64,000 nt of DNA from an uncultured Rubritalea sp. Lineage in GTDB: Bacteria > Verrucomicrobiota > Verrucomicrobiia > Verrucomicrobiales > Akkermansiaceae. Location: positions 1 to 64,000 of the forward strand of contig CAKZNV010000183.1 of assembly GCA_937132085.1 (NCBI GenBank), read 5' to 3'. Position 1 is the first letter of the stretch; every line of letters begins with the position of its first letter. The notes under the pieces are model-generated. The model was given only the letters and a program-made list of their open reading frames with translations. It searched no databases and was not told the origin of the DNA. This document shows, in pieces, positions 34,823-44,280 of the stretch. A program made the translations under genes and the position numbers.

Positions 34823-34916
34823 CTATTACCTATTACGTGTATACACACTCGCACAAAAAAAATTAAGTGGCTCCCCTTATTTACCTTTAGAAGTGATCAT
34901 CATAAGTTCTCTCATT

Positions 34917-37550
34917 ATGAAAACTACACCTCGATTCCTTTTTTCAACGCTCATCGCTACAGGCATCGCTCTCTTTTCTCTACCTGCTTTTTCAGCGGAA
35001 CCTAAGCCCAACGTTCTATTCATCTGCATTGACGACCTAGTTCCTACTCTTGGTTGCTATGGCGACGAATACGCTCAAACCCCAAATATCGACGCCGTTG
35101 CAGCCCTAGGCACAACCTTTCTTAATCACCACTGTCAATGGCCAGTCTGTGGACCTTCTCGCGTTGCTCTCTCCTCGGGTCTAATGCCAGAGGAAACTGG
35201 CGTTATGGGATTTCGACCGATGCGCGCTCTGCTCCCTGACATCATCACTCTCCCTCAGCACTTCCGTGATTCTGGTTACGAAACTGCCGCTGCTGGTAAA
35301 TTCCACGATAAACGCACCGTTGGCACCATCGTAGATCCCGACTCTCCGACCACCGGTGGATCATCCACAGATGACCTTCTTTCATGGTCGCTCCCTTATA
35401 CCTCTGGAGGTTCTGGCTACACTCCTCCCACTGCTACATCTGGGAAAAAATATGCCACTAATTCAAACACACTCGCTACTGATCCAACTGACGATCTACT
35501 CTACACTGACGGGAAGATCCTCACCGCTGGACTCAGTCTCATTGACCAAGTAGCCGAAGGGACTAAGCCTTTCTTCGTCAGCGTTGGCTTTAAAAAACCT
35601 CACCTTCCCTTCGTAGCGCCCAAAACCTACTGGGATCTCTACAATGCTGCAAATGCTCCCATTGCTGCCTACCAGCAACTCCCTATCAATGCCACCACCT
35701 ACAATGCTGCCACCCTCGGCGACAACGGTGAACTCCGTGGCTATGAACCCTACGCTACTAACTACATCAGCGACACTACTGTAACGCCTACTACAGCTGA
35801 GAAACTCGATCTCATTCATGGCTACTACGCCAGCACCTCGTTTGTTGACAGCCTTGTCGGACAACTCACAGCTAAACTCGCGGCTACTGCCGACCCCGTC
35901 CAAACTGGTAAAATGATGAGCGAAACGACCATCATCGTTATCTGGGGTGACCATGGGTTTGCCCTCGGTCAGCACGGTAAATGGGCTAAGCACACTATTA
36001 TGCAACAGTCATCCTCATGCCCTCTCATCATCTTTGATCCTCGCACACCTACTACTGGAGCGACTACTAATTCACCTGCTCAGACAGTCGATATCTATCC
36101 CACACTCTGCCATCTAGCTCAGCTCTCTATCCCGACCCAGCCCCAAGACGAAACGACCACCACTGGTCGACCACTCTCTGGACGTTCACTCGTTTCCGTC
36201 ATCAATGACCCCACTAGTAAAGTTGCTCAGGGAGCTATCACCCAAATCAGTAGAAACGGAGGTCTCGGCTACGCTTACCGCACCGAGAAATATCGCTACA
36301 TCGAATGGGTTAATGGCTCCGGAGTCGTCATCGGCTCCGAACTCTACGACTATACTCTCGACCCCAATGAAACTGCCGCTGTTTACCGCACCGACACCAA
36401 CGACTCAGCTAATAACATCACAGACGCTGACTACGAAACAATCGCCTACGGCCTCTCCCGCTCCCTCCGTGCTGAGGTATCCAGCCAAGGCTCCGCTCGT
36501 TTCTGGGACTCAGATACTGATACTTATTCCAGTGGTCCCAACCGTCTCCAAAGCTCCACACCTCTACTGACTTTCGAAACTATTCAACAAAGCTTTGTCC
36601 ACTCACTACGCCTAGATCCACTCACCAGTGACACAGCTGTCCTTAGTTGGTCCGCTATTGGAAATTCCACGTATAAAGTCACTAAAAACACCGACCTCTC
36701 CAGCACTTGGAATTTACACCAAGATTCTCTCAGCACCAACGAACTTACGATCAACAGCACTCTCGCCAAAGAATTTTTCCGAGTGCAACTATCTGATAAC
36801 GATCGCCCAGTCTTCAGCTCTGACCCTATAGTCAAAGCCGATGCCGCCTCTGGATCGGCATACAGCGGAAACATTGCCAGCGATGCCTCTGACCCTAACG
36901 CCGGAGACACGATCACCTTCAGTAAAGTGAGCGGTCCCGCTTGGCTCAGTGTCGCCAGTGATGGCACCCTCAGTGGCACCCCCGCTGTTAGTGACGAATC
37001 CCCTAACTATTTTACCGTAAGAGCCACAGATAACCATGGAGCATCTTCAGACGCGGTCCTTCACATCAATGTGACTTCTACCGCCGTAGCGACTGTCACT
37101 ACCAATTTCACCTCCACGCATGATACCTATGCGAAACAGTCATCTCCCACTACTAACTATGGAACGTCTGGGCAAATGCAGCTACGAGAAGATGGTGCCT
37201 CCAACTTCGCTCGTGTCGGTTTCGTTCAATTCAATGTCACTGCCACCACGAATATAAGCTCTGCTAAACTCTACCTCTACTCAGATGACGAAAGCGATAC
37301 GGTCAATGCTCACCTAACAACGAACGGATGGACTGAAACAAACCTTAATTGGTCAAATAAACCTGAAACAGGAGCTCTCGCTGGGTCCGCCACAGCCACC
37401 GCTGGAGCATGGTTTTCTATCGACGTGACAGCCAGCGTCACCGCCAACGGCACCTATTCCTTCGTTATTGATGAACAAGGCGATACCTCCGGGAAACTAG
37501 GCACTACTAACAGTAACTTCGCACCCTACCTCAAAATCATCCACGAATAG
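34917..37550 (+). CDS. Secreted sulfatase with Ig-like and DNRLRE/CBM96-like domains
   Basis: An 877-residue exported type I sulfatase from ATG 34917. A signal peptide ends in PAFSA. Its core is like iduronate-2-sulfatases: VLFICIDDLVPTLGCYGD (metal site) and QWPVCGPSRVALSSG, where the Cys of CxPSR is converted to formylglycine. Later metal and substrate residues include KKPHLPF and WGDHGFALGQHGKW. After about residue 540 come an Ig-like He_PIG domain (GDTITFSKVSGPAWLSV) and a C-terminal DNRLRE/CBM96-type sandwich (THDTYAKQSSPTTNYGTSG). It is probably a polysaccharide sulfatase that binds its substrate. Base use is visibly richer in C than in neighbours, and the gene sits between moaA and its remnant, so transfer is likely. 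Confidence 0.88.
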   Translation: MKTTPRFLFSTLIATGIALFSLPAFSAEPKPNVLFICIDDLVPTLGCYGDEYAQTPNIDAVAALGTTFLNHHCQWPVCGPSRVALSSGLMPEETGVMGFRPMRALLPDIITLPQHFRDSGYETAAAGKFHDKRTVGTIVDPDSPTTGGSSTDDLLSWSLPYTSGGSGYTPPTATSGKKYATNSNTLATDPTDDLLYTDGKILTAGLSLIDQVAEGTKPFFVSVGFKKPHLPFVAPKTYWDLYNAANAPIAAYQQLPINATTYNAATLGDNGELRGYEPYATNYISDTTVTPTTAEKLDLIHGYYASTSFVDSLVGQLTAKLAATADPVQTGKMMSETTIIVIWGDHGFALGQHGKWAKHTIMQQSSSCPLIIFDPRTPTTGATTNSPAQTVDIYPTLCHLAQLSIPTQPQDETTTTGRPLSGRSLVSVINDPTSKVAQGAITQISRNGGLGYAYRTEKYRYIEWVNGSGVVIGSELYDYTLDPNETAAVYRTDTNDSANNITDADYETIAYGLSRSLRAEVSSQGSARFWDSDTDTYSSGPNRLQSSTPLLTFETIQQSFVHSLRLDPLTSDTAVLSWSAIGNSTYKVTKNTDLSSTWNLHQDSLSTNELTINSTLAKEFFRVQLSDNDRPVFSSDPIVKADAASGSAYSGNIASDASDPNAGDTITFSKVSGPAWLSVASDGTLSGTPAVSDESPNYFTVRATDNHGASSDAVLHINVTSTAVATVTTNFTSTHDTYAKQSSPTTNYGTSGQMQLREDGASNFARVGFVQFNVTATTNISSAKLYLYSDDESDTVNAHLTTNGWTETNLNWSNKPETGALAGSATATAGAWFSIDVTASVTANGTYSFVIDEQGDTSGKLGTTNSNFAPYLKIIHE

Positions 37551-37656
37551 CGGATGCAGCCTAAGCTAGCAATAAACTCACCATTCACTAAGCCATCGTT
37601 TAGGCTCATTAGAAAGTTAATCCCGATTACGATTCACCTATACGCCTAAGAAATAA

Positions 37657-38661
37657 CTAACCACCCAGATAGGACATCTCGGCTTTCTTTAGGTCTTTGG
37701 TGCCAGCACTTCTGAGTTCTGAATATCTATCAGAACGTTTCAGCCAGAGATCTCTAAGATTCTCTGTTAGATCAATCATCTGATCTTCATCTCTAAGGAT
37801 TGGCTTTACATCAAAGCCTTGGCTAGCAAATAAGCAGGTGAATATCTGTCCATCCGCAGACAGTCTGGCTCTATTACAGCCACTGCAGAATGGTGCTGTC
37901 ACTGAGCTGATAAAACCGACCTCAAATCCCTCTTCGCCTTCTATGTGATATCGAGTCGCAGTTTCCCCTGCTTTTCCAGCCTTCTTCACTAGCGGCAGTG
38001 TTGCTTGCAATCTCTCTAACAGAACCTTCGATGGCACAACTTCATCCAGCTTCCATCCGTTGACATTTCCCGTGTCCATGTATTCGATAAAGCGAACTGG
38101 GATGCCACGTTCTCTTGCGAACTGAACTAGACTTTCGACATCTCCATCGTTGACGCCCTTCTTGATTACCGCATTGATTTTAACGCCTAGCCCAACCGCC
38201 AAAGCCGCATCTATCCCAGCAACTACCTTTGCAGGCTTCGCTCCTACACCATTCATCTGAGCAAACACCTCATCATCTAGAGAGTCTAAAGAGACTGTGA
38301 CTCTATTCAATCCATTGTCTTTAAGATCAGCTGCGAACTTATCTAGCAAGGCCGCATTCGTGGTCATGGCTATGTCCTCAACACCCTCAATCTGAGCTAA
38401 CATCTTCACTAGCTCAGGCAATTCTTTTCTGAGGAGCGGCTCACCACCAGTCAGGCGGAGTTTTGTCACTCCTAACTCCACGGCACTCTCAGCCACTCTA
38501 ACAATTTCACCAAAACGTAAAATCTCTTTCTTAGGCAGAAAGGCATAGTTAGCCCCAAACACCTCGACTGGCATACAGTAACGGCAACGGAAATTACACC
38601 GATCCGTGACTGATATGCGCAGGTCATTTAATGGCCTTTGGAGATGATCTAGGGGCTTCAA
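37657..38661 (-). CDS. moaA: GTP 3',8-cyclase MoaA
   Basis: A radical-SAM enzyme that starts molybdenum cofactor synthesis. It is 334 residues long with the N-terminal cluster motif DRCNFRCRYCMP, the SAM-binding LRLTGGEPLL, the C-terminal cluster motif FCSGCNRARLSADGQIFTC, and the essential C-terminal Gly-Gly (SYLGG). All are intact. Its start is 14 bases after the pyrC stop on the same strand, so it is the last gene of a DUF5069-pyrC-moaA operon. Other moa genes are not in the window. Confidence 0.96.
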   Translation of the reverse strand: MKPLDHLQRPLNDLRISVTDRCNFRCRYCMPVEVFGANYAFLPKKEILRFGEIVRVAESAVELGVTKLRLTGGEPLLRKELPELVKMLAQIEGVEDIAMTTNAALLDKFAADLKDNGLNRVTVSLDSLDDEVFAQMNGVGAKPAKVVAGIDAALAVGLGVKINAVIKKGVNDGDVESLVQFARERGIPVRFIEYMDTGNVNGWKLDEVVPSKVLLERLQATLPLVKKAGKAGETATRYHIEGEEGFEVGFISSVTAPFCSGCNRARLSADGQIFTCLFASQGFDVKPILRDEDQMIDLTENLRDLWLKRSDRYSELRSAGTKDLKKAEMSYLGG

Positions 38662-38675
38662 GAGTCTATTCCAGA

Positions 38676-39689
38676 TTAGTTAATCTCAGTCACTGACCAT
38701 GGAAGCTCTTCGCCTGCATGCATCGGCACCACATGTTGACCAAAGCCTTCGTAGGCGGCAGGAACTTGAGATGGAGTCTTCTTCAGTGTGACTTTTTTCT
38801 CAAGAGGAGTCAGTCCATAGAGGCGCTGAGCATTTCCAGAGATAAAGTTCTGTAAGTTGTCTAGCTTGCCGTGATCATCGAATAACTGCGCCAATCTAGG
38901 CAGAGCTAGAGGAGCGGTGAATACACCAGCAGCACAGCCACAGCATTCCTTCTTGCTCAGCGGATGCGGAGCACTATCACTACCAAACATCAAACTAGGG
39001 TTAGCAGCTAAAGCAGCCTGAAGCAGAGCTTCTCTATCCTCTGGACGCTTAGCAATAGGCTTACAGAAAAGATGCGGATTGAGTAATCCACCAGCCACAT
39101 CATCGAGTGTGATGATAAGGTGCTGAAGAGTCACCGTCGCTCTGAGATTCTCATAGCGCCCCATCAGATCCACAGCGTCTGCCGTAGTGATGTGTTCCAT
39201 CGTGATCTGTAGTTTAGGAAACTTCTTCGCTAGGTATTCATAGCTCGCAAGAAATTCCTTCTCTCTATCCATTACAAATCCATGTGTCTCACCATGAACC
39301 ATGAGCGGAATTTCCATCTCTTCCATCATCTTGAAGACAGGTTCCACTGCATCGATGGCTTTCACACCCGCTTCACTATTCGTCGTCGCACCAGCTGGGT
39401 AGAGCTTGATCCCTATCATGTGTTCCTTCGCAGCAGCTAGTTCAGCTTCTGTGTAATCTCTGAAAAACATCGCCATGTAAGGCGTAAATTTATGCTCACC
39501 TTGAGCAGCAGTGATGCGCTCTTTATAGGCATGCAAACTGTCCAGATTATCCACAGGCGGCACTAGGTTTGGCATAATGACAGCGCCGGCAAATGTCTCA
39601 GCAGTCAGTGGAGCTACGAGCTTCAGCATCTCCTCATCACGGAGGTGCAAGTGCATGTCTAAAGGTGATTGAATCGTAATTTCTTTCAT
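38676..39689 (-). CDS. pyrC: Dihydroorotase (class II)
   Basis: Third step of pyrimidine synthesis: reversible ring closure of carbamoyl aspartate. It is 337 residues long with the zinc His pair in [14 protein letters not shown], the carbamylated Lys region [26 protein letters not shown], and the catalytic Asp in FGSDSAPHP. It matches E. coli-type PyrC in length and motifs. Its ATG overlaps the TAA of the preceding DUF5069 gene by one base. Confidence 0.96.
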   Translation of the reverse strand: MKEITIQSPLDMHLHLRDEEMLKLVAPLTAETFAGAVIMPNLVPPVDNLDSLHAYKERITAAQGEHKFTPYMAMFFRDYTEAELAAAKEHMIGIKLYPAGATTNSEAGVKAIDAVEPVFKMMEEMEIPLMVHGETHGFVMDREKEFLASYEYLAKKFPKLQITMEHITTADAVDLMGRYENLRATVTLQHLIITLDDVAGGLLNPHLFCKPIAKRPEDREALLQAALAANPSLMFGSDSAPHPLSKKECCGCAAGVFTAPLALPRLAQLFDDHGKLDNLQNFISGNAQRLYGLTPLEKKVTLKKTPSQVPAAYEGFGQHVVPMHAGEELPWSVTEIN

Positions 39690-40117
39690 TAGTTTAGTCT
39701 CCCTTCGTCAGCATCAATAAAGTCAAAGAAGCTTGCGATGTCGTCTCTGTTGCCAAATCCAGCCTCTATTTTTCTCTTCTCTAAAATTTCTGCTAAATCA
39801 TCAGCATAGCCACGATTTCTCATGTAGCTCAGCCACCAATCTATCCCAGGAGACTCTAGCTTAGCACCTTGATCCTTCGCCCACTGCAGAGCCTCTTCAT
39901 CGCTAGCACCATCACGGACTACTTTTACTAGTTCCGTGTATTCCACAGTGAGGAATTGGCAGATCCATAGATCAAACCCTCCACCTAAGTTAGACTGATA
40001 GTCTGCATGCAGCTCACCATCACGCTCTAATCTGATCTTGTGGCACATTCTCGCAAAGTAGGGAATTCCCTCTATCTCGTCCTTTGGACTTACTGGATAA
40101 ATAATCTCTTCTGACAT
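39689..40117 (-). CDS. DUF5069 protein
   Basis: A 142-residue protein with the family pattern [18 protein letters not shown], then [18 protein letters not shown]. The C-terminal [14 protein letters not shown] stretch is also typical. It has no signal peptide or membrane helix. Function is unknown. Close coupling to pyrC (one base overlap) is the only clue. Confidence 0.8.
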   Translation of the reverse strand: MSEEIIYPVSPKDEIEGIPYFARMCHKIRLERDGELHADYQSNLGGGFDLWICQFLTVEYTELVKVVRDGASDEEALQWAKDQGAKLESPGIDWWLSYMRNRGYADDLAEILEKRKIEAGFGNRDDIASFFDFIDADEGRLN

Positions 40118-40263
40118 GCCTCCATACTGAATTTTATCAGCTCTAGGTCAAGCCCACCAAGCAACATAATTCAGAAAAATAAAGAAATACATCTCTCCTC
40201 TAGCAGTTTTTTTATACCCTTCATGCATCTGTCTGGACAATCTCCCCTCTGGCACCTTTACTC

Positions 40264-40491
40264 ATGCCAGCTATGAAAGACGCTCCTATCATCACCACAG
40301 GCACTATCATCGAGAGACGCGATGAACGCACATTCTACGTAAGACTCAAGAATGGCAAACGTATCCTAGGCCACACTCAGCTAAAACTCGCTCACATCCG
40401 TGACGAGCTCAAAGACGGCTACACAGTGACCCTAGAAATGACTCCGTTCGATTTCGAAAAAGGACGAATCGTGGAATATTCAGTGAGCTAA
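40264..40491 (+). CDS. IF-1-like S1-fold protein
   Basis: A 75-residue OB-fold protein resembling translation initiation factor IF-1: TGTIIERRDERTFYVRLKNG, then KRILGHTQLKLA, and EMTPFDFEKGRIVEY at the end, where IF-1 has ELTPYDLTKGRI. It differs at several otherwise fixed positions, so it is probably a second, divergent copy rather than the housekeeping one. The ATG at 40273 is a possible alternative start. It is 16 bases upstream of selB, likely the same transcript. Confidence 0.8.
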   Translation: MPAMKDAPIITTGTIIERRDERTFYVRLKNGKRILGHTQLKLAHIRDELKDGYTVTLEMTPFDFEKGRIVEYSVS

Positions 40492-40507
40492 TACCTCCCA
40501 CGCTAGT

Positions 40508-42418
40508 ATGCATATTATCTTAGGCACAGCGGGTCATATCGACCACGGTAAATCTTCACTCATCAAGGCTCTCACTGGCATCGACCCAGACCGCCTTCCA
40601 GAGGAGAAAAAACGTGGCGTCACCATTGAGCTTGGATTCGCACACCTCACACTAGGTAAGCACGAGCTAGGCCTGATCGATGTCCCCGGCCATGCCGACT
40701 TTGTCAACAACATGGTCGCGGGTGTCGGCTCTCTAGATCTAGCGCTCTTCATCGTCGCAGCTGATGATGGATGGATGCCACAGTCAGAGGAACACCTGCA
40801 TATTTTAAACTATCTCGGTGTAAAAAATGTCATCATCGTCATCACTAAGAGCGATCTAGCAGAAGACCTAGAATTCACCATAGAGCTAGTCAAAGAAGAC
40901 CTCATCGGCACTAGCATAGAAGACGCCACCATCATCCCAGTCTCCTCGCACACTGGCGATGGTATCGATACTCTCAAAGCAGAAATTCTAGAACGCATCA
41001 ATGCAGGAGGCCTTCAATCATCACCGAAGCATCTTATCCCACGACTCTCGGTAGACCGCACCTTTTCACCTACTGGCATCGGCACCGTCGTCACTGGCAC
41101 ACTCACTGGTGGCACTCTGAAAAAAGGTGACACCATCAGCTGCCAACCAGAAGATCTCAGCTCTAACATTCGTGGCATTCAGAATCACTCCAGCGCTGTA
41201 GACGAAGCCCACCACGGCATGCGCACTGCTCTGAATCTCCCTGATTTAAATCTCAGCGAGCGTGGTAAAACTGGAGTCCAACGTGGCTCAGTCATCACAC
41301 TGCCAAAGACGCTCGAACCTACCAGCACTCTAGACGTCACACTCACCAGACAGGAGCGCTCAGTCACGGGGCAATCCGCCACTCAGCGTCCGCTGAAGCA
41401 TACCGAAACAGTCATCCTGCACCACGGCACCTCACGCACTAGAGCCAGAGTCATCCTACACTCACAGACTCAACTAGCACCAGGTGAAGAATGCTACGCT
41501 CAGCTCAGACTAGAAACTCCGATCACTGCCTGCGTAGCAGATCGCTTCGTCATCCGAGACGGCGCCCAACAAGGCACCCTAGCTGGCGGAACTATCCTAG
41601 ATGCAATGCCAGAACGTAGACAGTTTCGCACCGATGCTCGACTAGAATTTCTAACAACAAGAGCAGAAAACGTAGACAACTTACGCCAGATCATCCTCAC
41701 AGAGATAGCTAAGACCCCGATACTTCCAGCTCAGAAACCGATCACTAACTCACCGTTCACCGCTCATCACACTGAGCAAACCATCACCAAGCTAGTCAAA
41801 GAGAAAAAGGTCACTCAGCGTGGCGACTACGTGATAGACCCTAAAGGCTGGAAAGCGGCACTCACTAATGCTTCTAGTCTGATTAACAATTTCCATAGCC
41901 AGAATCCAGATGCACCCTCCATGCCGATTGAGAACTGGAGATCTCAGCTGATCGAGAACAACATCCACCCCACTCTCATCCCTCACATTGAGAAACATCT
42001 TACTGCGAATGGCTACTCACAGATCAAAGACGGAATCGCCAATGCTGAGCACAGCCTAGAGCTTCCTGAACATCTAACAGCTATCGCAAACACTATTCTC
42101 AGCTCCTTAAAGTCCGCTGGCCTTCAACCTCCAGCTAGAGTCGACTTAGCACCCACACCAGAAGCCCAACAGGCTCTAACATTTCTTATCCGCAGCTCAC
42201 AGATCATTGAGCTAGATCCTAAAGCGCTACTAGAAAGTTCACAGTATCAGCTAGCAAAAGAAGCCGTCATTTCTCATCTCAAGAGCGCAGAGAAAGCCAC
42301 CGCTAGCGAGATCCGCCAGCAAATCGGCACCACCCGCAAGGTCCTCATGCCTCTGCTTGAAAAGCTCGATGCTGAAGGAGTCACTGTCCGACACGATGAC
42401 TACCGCATCTTGGCTTAA
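40508..42418 (+). CDS. selB: Selenocysteine-specific elongation factor SelB
   Basis: A GTPase that brings Sec-tRNA(Sec) to the ribosome at UGA codons by binding the SECIS hairpin. It is 636 residues long. The N-terminal signature GTAGHIDHGKSSLIKALTGID (G1), RLPEEKKRGVTIELGFA (G2), DVPGHADF (G3) and ITKSDL (G4) is characteristic of SelB rather than EF-Tu or IF-2. A C-terminal part from about residue 380 holds the winged-helix repeats that bind SECIS RNA (last one ATASEIRQQIGTTRKVLMPL). It implies a working Sec system and supports the UGA reading at 27640. selA, selD and tRNA-Sec are not in this window. Confidence 0.96.
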   Translation: MHIILGTAGHIDHGKSSLIKALTGIDPDRLPEEKKRGVTIELGFAHLTLGKHELGLIDVPGHADFVNNMVAGVGSLDLALFIVAADDGWMPQSEEHLHILNYLGVKNVIIVITKSDLAEDLEFTIELVKEDLIGTSIEDATIIPVSSHTGDGIDTLKAEILERINAGGLQSSPKHLIPRLSVDRTFSPTGIGTVVTGTLTGGTLKKGDTISCQPEDLSSNIRGIQNHSSAVDEAHHGMRTALNLPDLNLSERGKTGVQRGSVITLPKTLEPTSTLDVTLTRQERSVTGQSATQRPLKHTETVILHHGTSRTRARVILHSQTQLAPGEECYAQLRLETPITACVADRFVIRDGAQQGTLAGGTILDAMPERRQFRTDARLEFLTTRAENVDNLRQIILTEIAKTPILPAQKPITNSPFTAHHTEQTITKLVKEKKVTQRGDYVIDPKGWKAALTNASSLINNFHSQNPDAPSMPIENWRSQLIENNIHPTLIPHIEKHLTANGYSQIKDGIANAEHSLELPEHLTAIANTILSSLKSAGLQPPARVDLAPTPEAQQALTFLIRSSQIIELDPKALLESSQYQLAKEAVISHLKSAEKATASEIRQQIGTTRKVLMPLLEKLDAEGVTVRHDDYRILA

Positions 42419-43591
42419 TTAGCCAACAACTCCGCCGATCACCGCACCAACGAGAACGATCGACCACACCGGAGCCTTTTTGCTATATAAGACAGCAAAC
42501 AATGCCACAGCCACGGCCACATCTATCCAGCCAGTCAAAGCACCTGCTCTTAAAATATGCACCAGCGCTGCGATAAGAAGTCCCACCACAGCTGCATTAG
42601 CACCAGACAGACCACTTCTCACTACAGCATTATCTTTAAAGTAATTCCATAACGGCATTCCTATACTAAGCAAAATCATCCCCGGTAAGAAGATACATGC
42701 TAAAGCTACTAATCCGCCTACCCAGGAGTTCCCAAACATAGGAACCTGAGCGCCTAAGAAAGCAGACAGCGTAAACATCGGTCCTGGCACAGCCTGCGCC
42801 GCACCATAACCAGCTAGAAATTCCTGCTGCTTCATCAGACCAGTGTTCACCACCTCAGCTTCTAACAGCGGTAAAACCACATGCCCACCACCGAACACCA
42901 TCGCTCCAGTTTTCACCATTCCTCGCATCATCTGCCCATCATTGCTTGATATCGTCATCCAGCTCAGACCAATCGTAGCGACAACAAATAAAGACAATCC
43001 AACTAAGCTTATTCTAGGAAACTTTTTCTTCTCCTTTTTTTCTACCACACTCTTCTCAGAGCCAGCACCTTTAAAGAGAAACGCTCCCAGAACACCACCC
43101 GCTAAAATCATCAAGGGCTGCAACCACGCTTCTCTAACAAAACATAAAACCACAGCCACCACGAGAGCTATAACAGTCGTCTTCACATCTGGGCAGAGCT
43201 TCTTCTTCATCCCTATAATAGCCATCGCTACCACTGCCACTGCCACTACTTTCAGCCCATGGATCCAGCCACTACCTACCCAGCTATTAATATTATCTAG
43301 ATTGCTAGCCAGAATAATCAGCAGCACCGCGGAAGGCAGAGTAAACCCAAGCCAAGCAGCTAAACCACCCAGCCAGCCACCTCGATGATATCCTATCGCA
43401 GCACCTAATTGACTGCTTGCAGGCCCCGGCATAAACTGGCAAATTGCTAACAGCTCAGCGAACTTCTGATCGTTCAGCCATTTCAGCCTCTCCACATACG
43501 CCTCACGGAAATACGCCAAATGCGCCACAGGTCCACCAAATGAGGTCAGTCCAAGCTTTAAAGAAGCCATAAAACATTCTAGAAATTTCAT
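42419..43591 (-). CDS. chrA: Chromate transporter (ChrA family)
   Basis: A 390-residue inner-membrane protein made of two homologous CHR halves. Each opens with a GLTSFGGPVAHLAYFREAYV- or GAMVFGGGHVVLPLLEAEVV-type motif and about five to six helices. The ICQFMPGPASSQLGAAIG and GAAQAVPGPMFTLSAFLG blocks are the family hallmark. Related proteins export chromate. The natural substrate here may be sulfate or another anion. It is convergent with selB, with adjacent stops, and divergent from nadD. Confidence 0.9.
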   Translation of the reverse strand: MKFLECFMASLKLGLTSFGGPVAHLAYFREAYVERLKWLNDQKFAELLAICQFMPGPASSQLGAAIGYHRGGWLGGLAAWLGFTLPSAVLLIILASNLDNINSWVGSGWIHGLKVVAVAVVAMAIIGMKKKLCPDVKTTVIALVVAVVLCFVREAWLQPLMILAGGVLGAFLFKGAGSEKSVVEKKEKKKFPRISLVGLSLFVVATIGLSWMTISSNDGQMMRGMVKTGAMVFGGGHVVLPLLEAEVVNTGLMKQQEFLAGYGAAQAVPGPMFTLSAFLGAQVPMFGNSWVGGLVALACIFLPGMILLSIGMPLWNYFKDNAVVRSGLSGANAAVVGLLIAALVHILRAGALTGWIDVAVAVALFAVLYSKKAPVWSIVLVGAVIGGVVG

Positions 43592-43633
43592 GCCTCATCA
43601 CTAATAGATAGTCCCCTAAACTCAACATTAAAA

Positions 43634-44209
43634 ATGTCACAAAATAGAAAACTAAAAGTCTGTCTCATCGGTGGCACCTTCGACCCCATTCACCTCGGCC
43701 ACACCTACATCGCAGCTAGATGCAAGCGTGAGCTGGGCATGGATAAAGTCATCTTCCTGCCCTGCCGTCAGTCCCCGCACAAGCTCACTAAACAAAATGC
43801 GCCTGACAACCATCGGCTCAAAATGTGCCAACTAGCCACCGCCAACTTCCCCTGGGCAGAAGTCAACGACCACGATCTCACCGCTCCTATACCATCCTAT
43901 TCATGGCGCACAGCAGAGCATTTTACAGAACAATACCCAGACGCAGAGCTCTACTGGCTCATGGGCGCTGACCAGTGGGAAACTATCCAGAAATGGGACA
44001 GAGCAGAGCACCTAGCTAGCTTAGTGAAATTCATCGTCATCTCCAGAGGAGAGGATCCAGCTGAGATCCCAGGTTTCGAGCGAACCTCACTCACTGGAGC
44101 TCACACCGCCTCCGCAACAGCGATCAGGCAGGATGCCTCAGCTACTAATTCCATCTCCTACCTCCACCCAGAGGTGCTCCACTACGTAAAGGAACATCAG
44201 CTATATTAA
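43634..44209 (+). CDS. nadD: Nicotinate-nucleotide adenylyltransferase
   Basis: Makes nicotinate adenine dinucleotide in NAD synthesis. It is 191 residues long. The nucleotidyl-transferase motif GGTFDPIHLGHTYIA is at the N-terminus and the late SATAIRQD motif is the second phosphate contact. MGADQWETIQKW is the substrate site. The length is normal. It is followed by a TPR gene in the same direction after about 70 bases. Confidence 0.93.
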   Translation: MSQNRKLKVCLIGGTFDPIHLGHTYIAARCKRELGMDKVIFLPCRQSPHKLTKQNAPDNHRLKMCQLATANFPWAEVNDHDLTAPIPSYSWRTAEHFTEQYPDAELYWLMGADQWETIQKWDRAEHLASLVKFIVISRGEDPAEIPGFERTSLTGAHTASATAIRQDASATNSISYLHPEVLHYVKEHQLY

Positions 44210-44280
44210 CCTAAACTAGATTGATTCCTTGCAGAAATCGCTATTTCTTATATTATTTAGCTAATCACATTTTAACGACC

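Noticed and set aside
36205-36570. ORF inside the sulfatase in another frame
   Set aside because: Shadow of the sulfatase coding region with low-complexity Thr/Pro/Ser composition.
44221-44280. Upstream start for the TPR gene
   Set aside because: The added residues precede a normal signal peptide that begins at ATG 44281.
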